Below are positions 6,330 through 6,883 of a DNA stretch of 6,883 nucleotides, one piece after another. The notes under the pieces were generated by a model that worked only from the letters and a program-made list of their open reading frames with translations, was not told where the DNA came from and searched no databases. Where the stretch lies: the NCBI GenBank assembly GCA_002430605.1, contig DJBY01000036.1, positions 680-7,562 of the forward strand, written 5' to 3'. A program made the translations under genes and the position numbers. How positions within the stretch are numbered: the stretch's first letter is position 1; every line of letters starts with the position of its first letter. The DNA comes from Opitutia bacterium UBA5964. GTDB lineage: Bacteria; Verrucomicrobiota; Verrucomicrobiia; Opitutales; Coraliomargaritaceae.

Positions 6330-6794
6330 ATGTCAATAATGGCCAAAATACATCAACTTACCCGCGAACACGTCATCAATACTGATATGGCGACCGCTTG
6401 GGATTTTCTCAGTTCTCCCAAGAACCTCGACACGATTACTCCAGATGACATGCCGTTTGAGATCATCACGGATGTGCCAGATAAGATGTATAATGGGCTA
6501 TTGATTGAATATCGCGTCGGTATTCCGATCCTCGGCAGCCAGACATGGTTAACTGAGATCAAGTATATCCGAGAGGGGCATTCGTTTGTCGATGAGCAAC
6601 GCATCGGCCCCTATAAGCTTTGGTTGCACTACCACGAAATAACCAGCCATCCCGAAGGCGTACGTTTCTTCGACCGCGTCAATTATGTGATGCCTTGCGG
6701 GCCCTTTGGCCAACTGGCCCACCTGCTGTACGTCAAGAAACAGCTAAAGTACGTGTTCGATTATCGCGATGTCGCGATGCGCGCGAACCTGTAG
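6330..6794 (+). CDS. SRPBCC-fold ligand-binding protein
   Basis: This 154-residue protein matches the SRPBCC (START/Bet v1-like) superfamily, which forms a deep hydrophobic pocket for lipids and other apolar ligands. Diagnostic segments are ATAWDFLSSPKNLDTITP (21-38), EYRVGIPILGSQTWLTEI (60-77), FVDEQRIGPYKLWLHYHEI (86-104) and the C-terminal helix HLLYVKKQLKYVFDYR (131-146). There is no signal peptide or membrane helix, so it is likely cytosolic. It is read divergently from the desaturase operon across the inverted repeat at 6273-6317, which suggests joint control. A role in carrying or sensing a fatty acid intermediate is attractive but inferred. ATG at 6339 (MAKIHQL) is an equally good start and fits the usual family N terminus slightly better; neither has a Shine-Dalgarno sequence. 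Confidence 0.88.
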   Translation: MSIMAKIHQLTREHVINTDMATAWDFLSSPKNLDTITPDDMPFEIITDVPDKMYNGLLIEYRVGIPILGSQTWLTEIKYIREGHSFVDEQRIGPYKLWLHYHEITSHPEGVRFFDRVNYVMPCGPFGQLAHLLYVKKQLKYVFDYRDVAMRANL

Positions 6795-6870
6795 AGGGTG
6801 AGCGCGGCGGTGGCCATCCGCATGGCTGCTGCCAAGACGGCTGCCTGCAGCCCGCCCTCGCGAACTTTTT
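6794..6870 (+). terminator. GC-rich foldable segment with T-run after the SRPBCC gene
   Basis: Two compact hairpins are visible: GCCAT/ATGGC (6813-6826, loop CCGC) and GGCTG/CAGCC (6839-6852, loop CCTG). GAGGG (6794-6798) and CCCTC (6855-6859) can close an outer stem around both, and TTTTT follows at 6866-6870. This could end the SRPBCC transcript, though the T-run is 6 nt from the outer stem. The segment is clearly richer in G and C than the rest of the window, so it may instead be a dispersed repeat or part of a neighbouring gene. Confidence 0.35.
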
Positions 6871-6883
6871 GACCTGTAGGTAT

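Noticed and set aside
1..6883. Transfer RNA, ribosomal RNA, CRISPR array, insertion sequence or phage genes
   Set aside because: I read both strands and saw no cloverleaf, regular spaced repeats, transposase or integrase motifs.

Overview
The window is a compact bacterial chromosomal segment of roughly balanced base composition. It carries a lipid-modification gene set wrapped around a sigma factor / anti-sigma pair. Eight complete genes are supported, with very short spacers and several stop/start overlaps. The sigma factor and its small zinc-finger partner resemble pairs I associate with marine Opitutales (Verrucomicrobiota, the Coraliomargarita/Lentimonas group). That placement is an inference from protein style, not a search result; a proteobacterial host is the main alternative.

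Layout. Positions 1-44 probably hold the first codons of a gene read leftwards off the window. Positions 45-224 are a promoter region with two perfect TATAAT hexamers. Rightward genes then follow: an FAD-dependent amine-oxidase-like oxidoreductase (225-1523), a DUF1365 protein overlapping it by 4 nt (1520-2320), an ECF-like sigma-70 factor (2478-3020, true start uncertain) and a 90-residue HxxxCxxC zinc-binding putative anti-sigma factor (3033-3305). Facing them is a leftward overlapping operon: a delta-9-type fatty acid desaturase (6246-5329), a DUF1295 membrane protein (5336-4548, TTG start) and a cyclopropane-fatty-acid-synthase-family methyltransferase (4578-3340). A SRPBCC ligand-binding protein (6330-6794) is read rightwards from the divergent promoter region it shares with the desaturase. 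The last 90 nt are GC-rich and foldable, and look like a terminator or a dispersed repeat.

How it may work. The desaturase would introduce cis double bonds into acyl chains. The CFA-family enzyme would transfer a methyl or methylene group from S-adenosylmethionine onto that double bond in membrane phospholipids. The FAD oxidoreductase, DUF1365 and DUF1295 proteins are the usual companions of this CFA subclass in proteobacterial clusters, including sigma-E/ChrR stress regulons, and plant cyclopropane synthases fuse an FAD-oxidase domain to the same CFA type. The CFA protein here lacks two residues that ligate bicarbonate in the E. coli enzyme. This fits a product other than a plain cyclopropane, such as a methyl-branched or furan fatty acid precursor. 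The sigma/anti-sigma pair between the two halves is the obvious candidate regulator. A CTGTAAG element recurs upstream of both the FAD gene and the desaturase, and may mark a shared control site.
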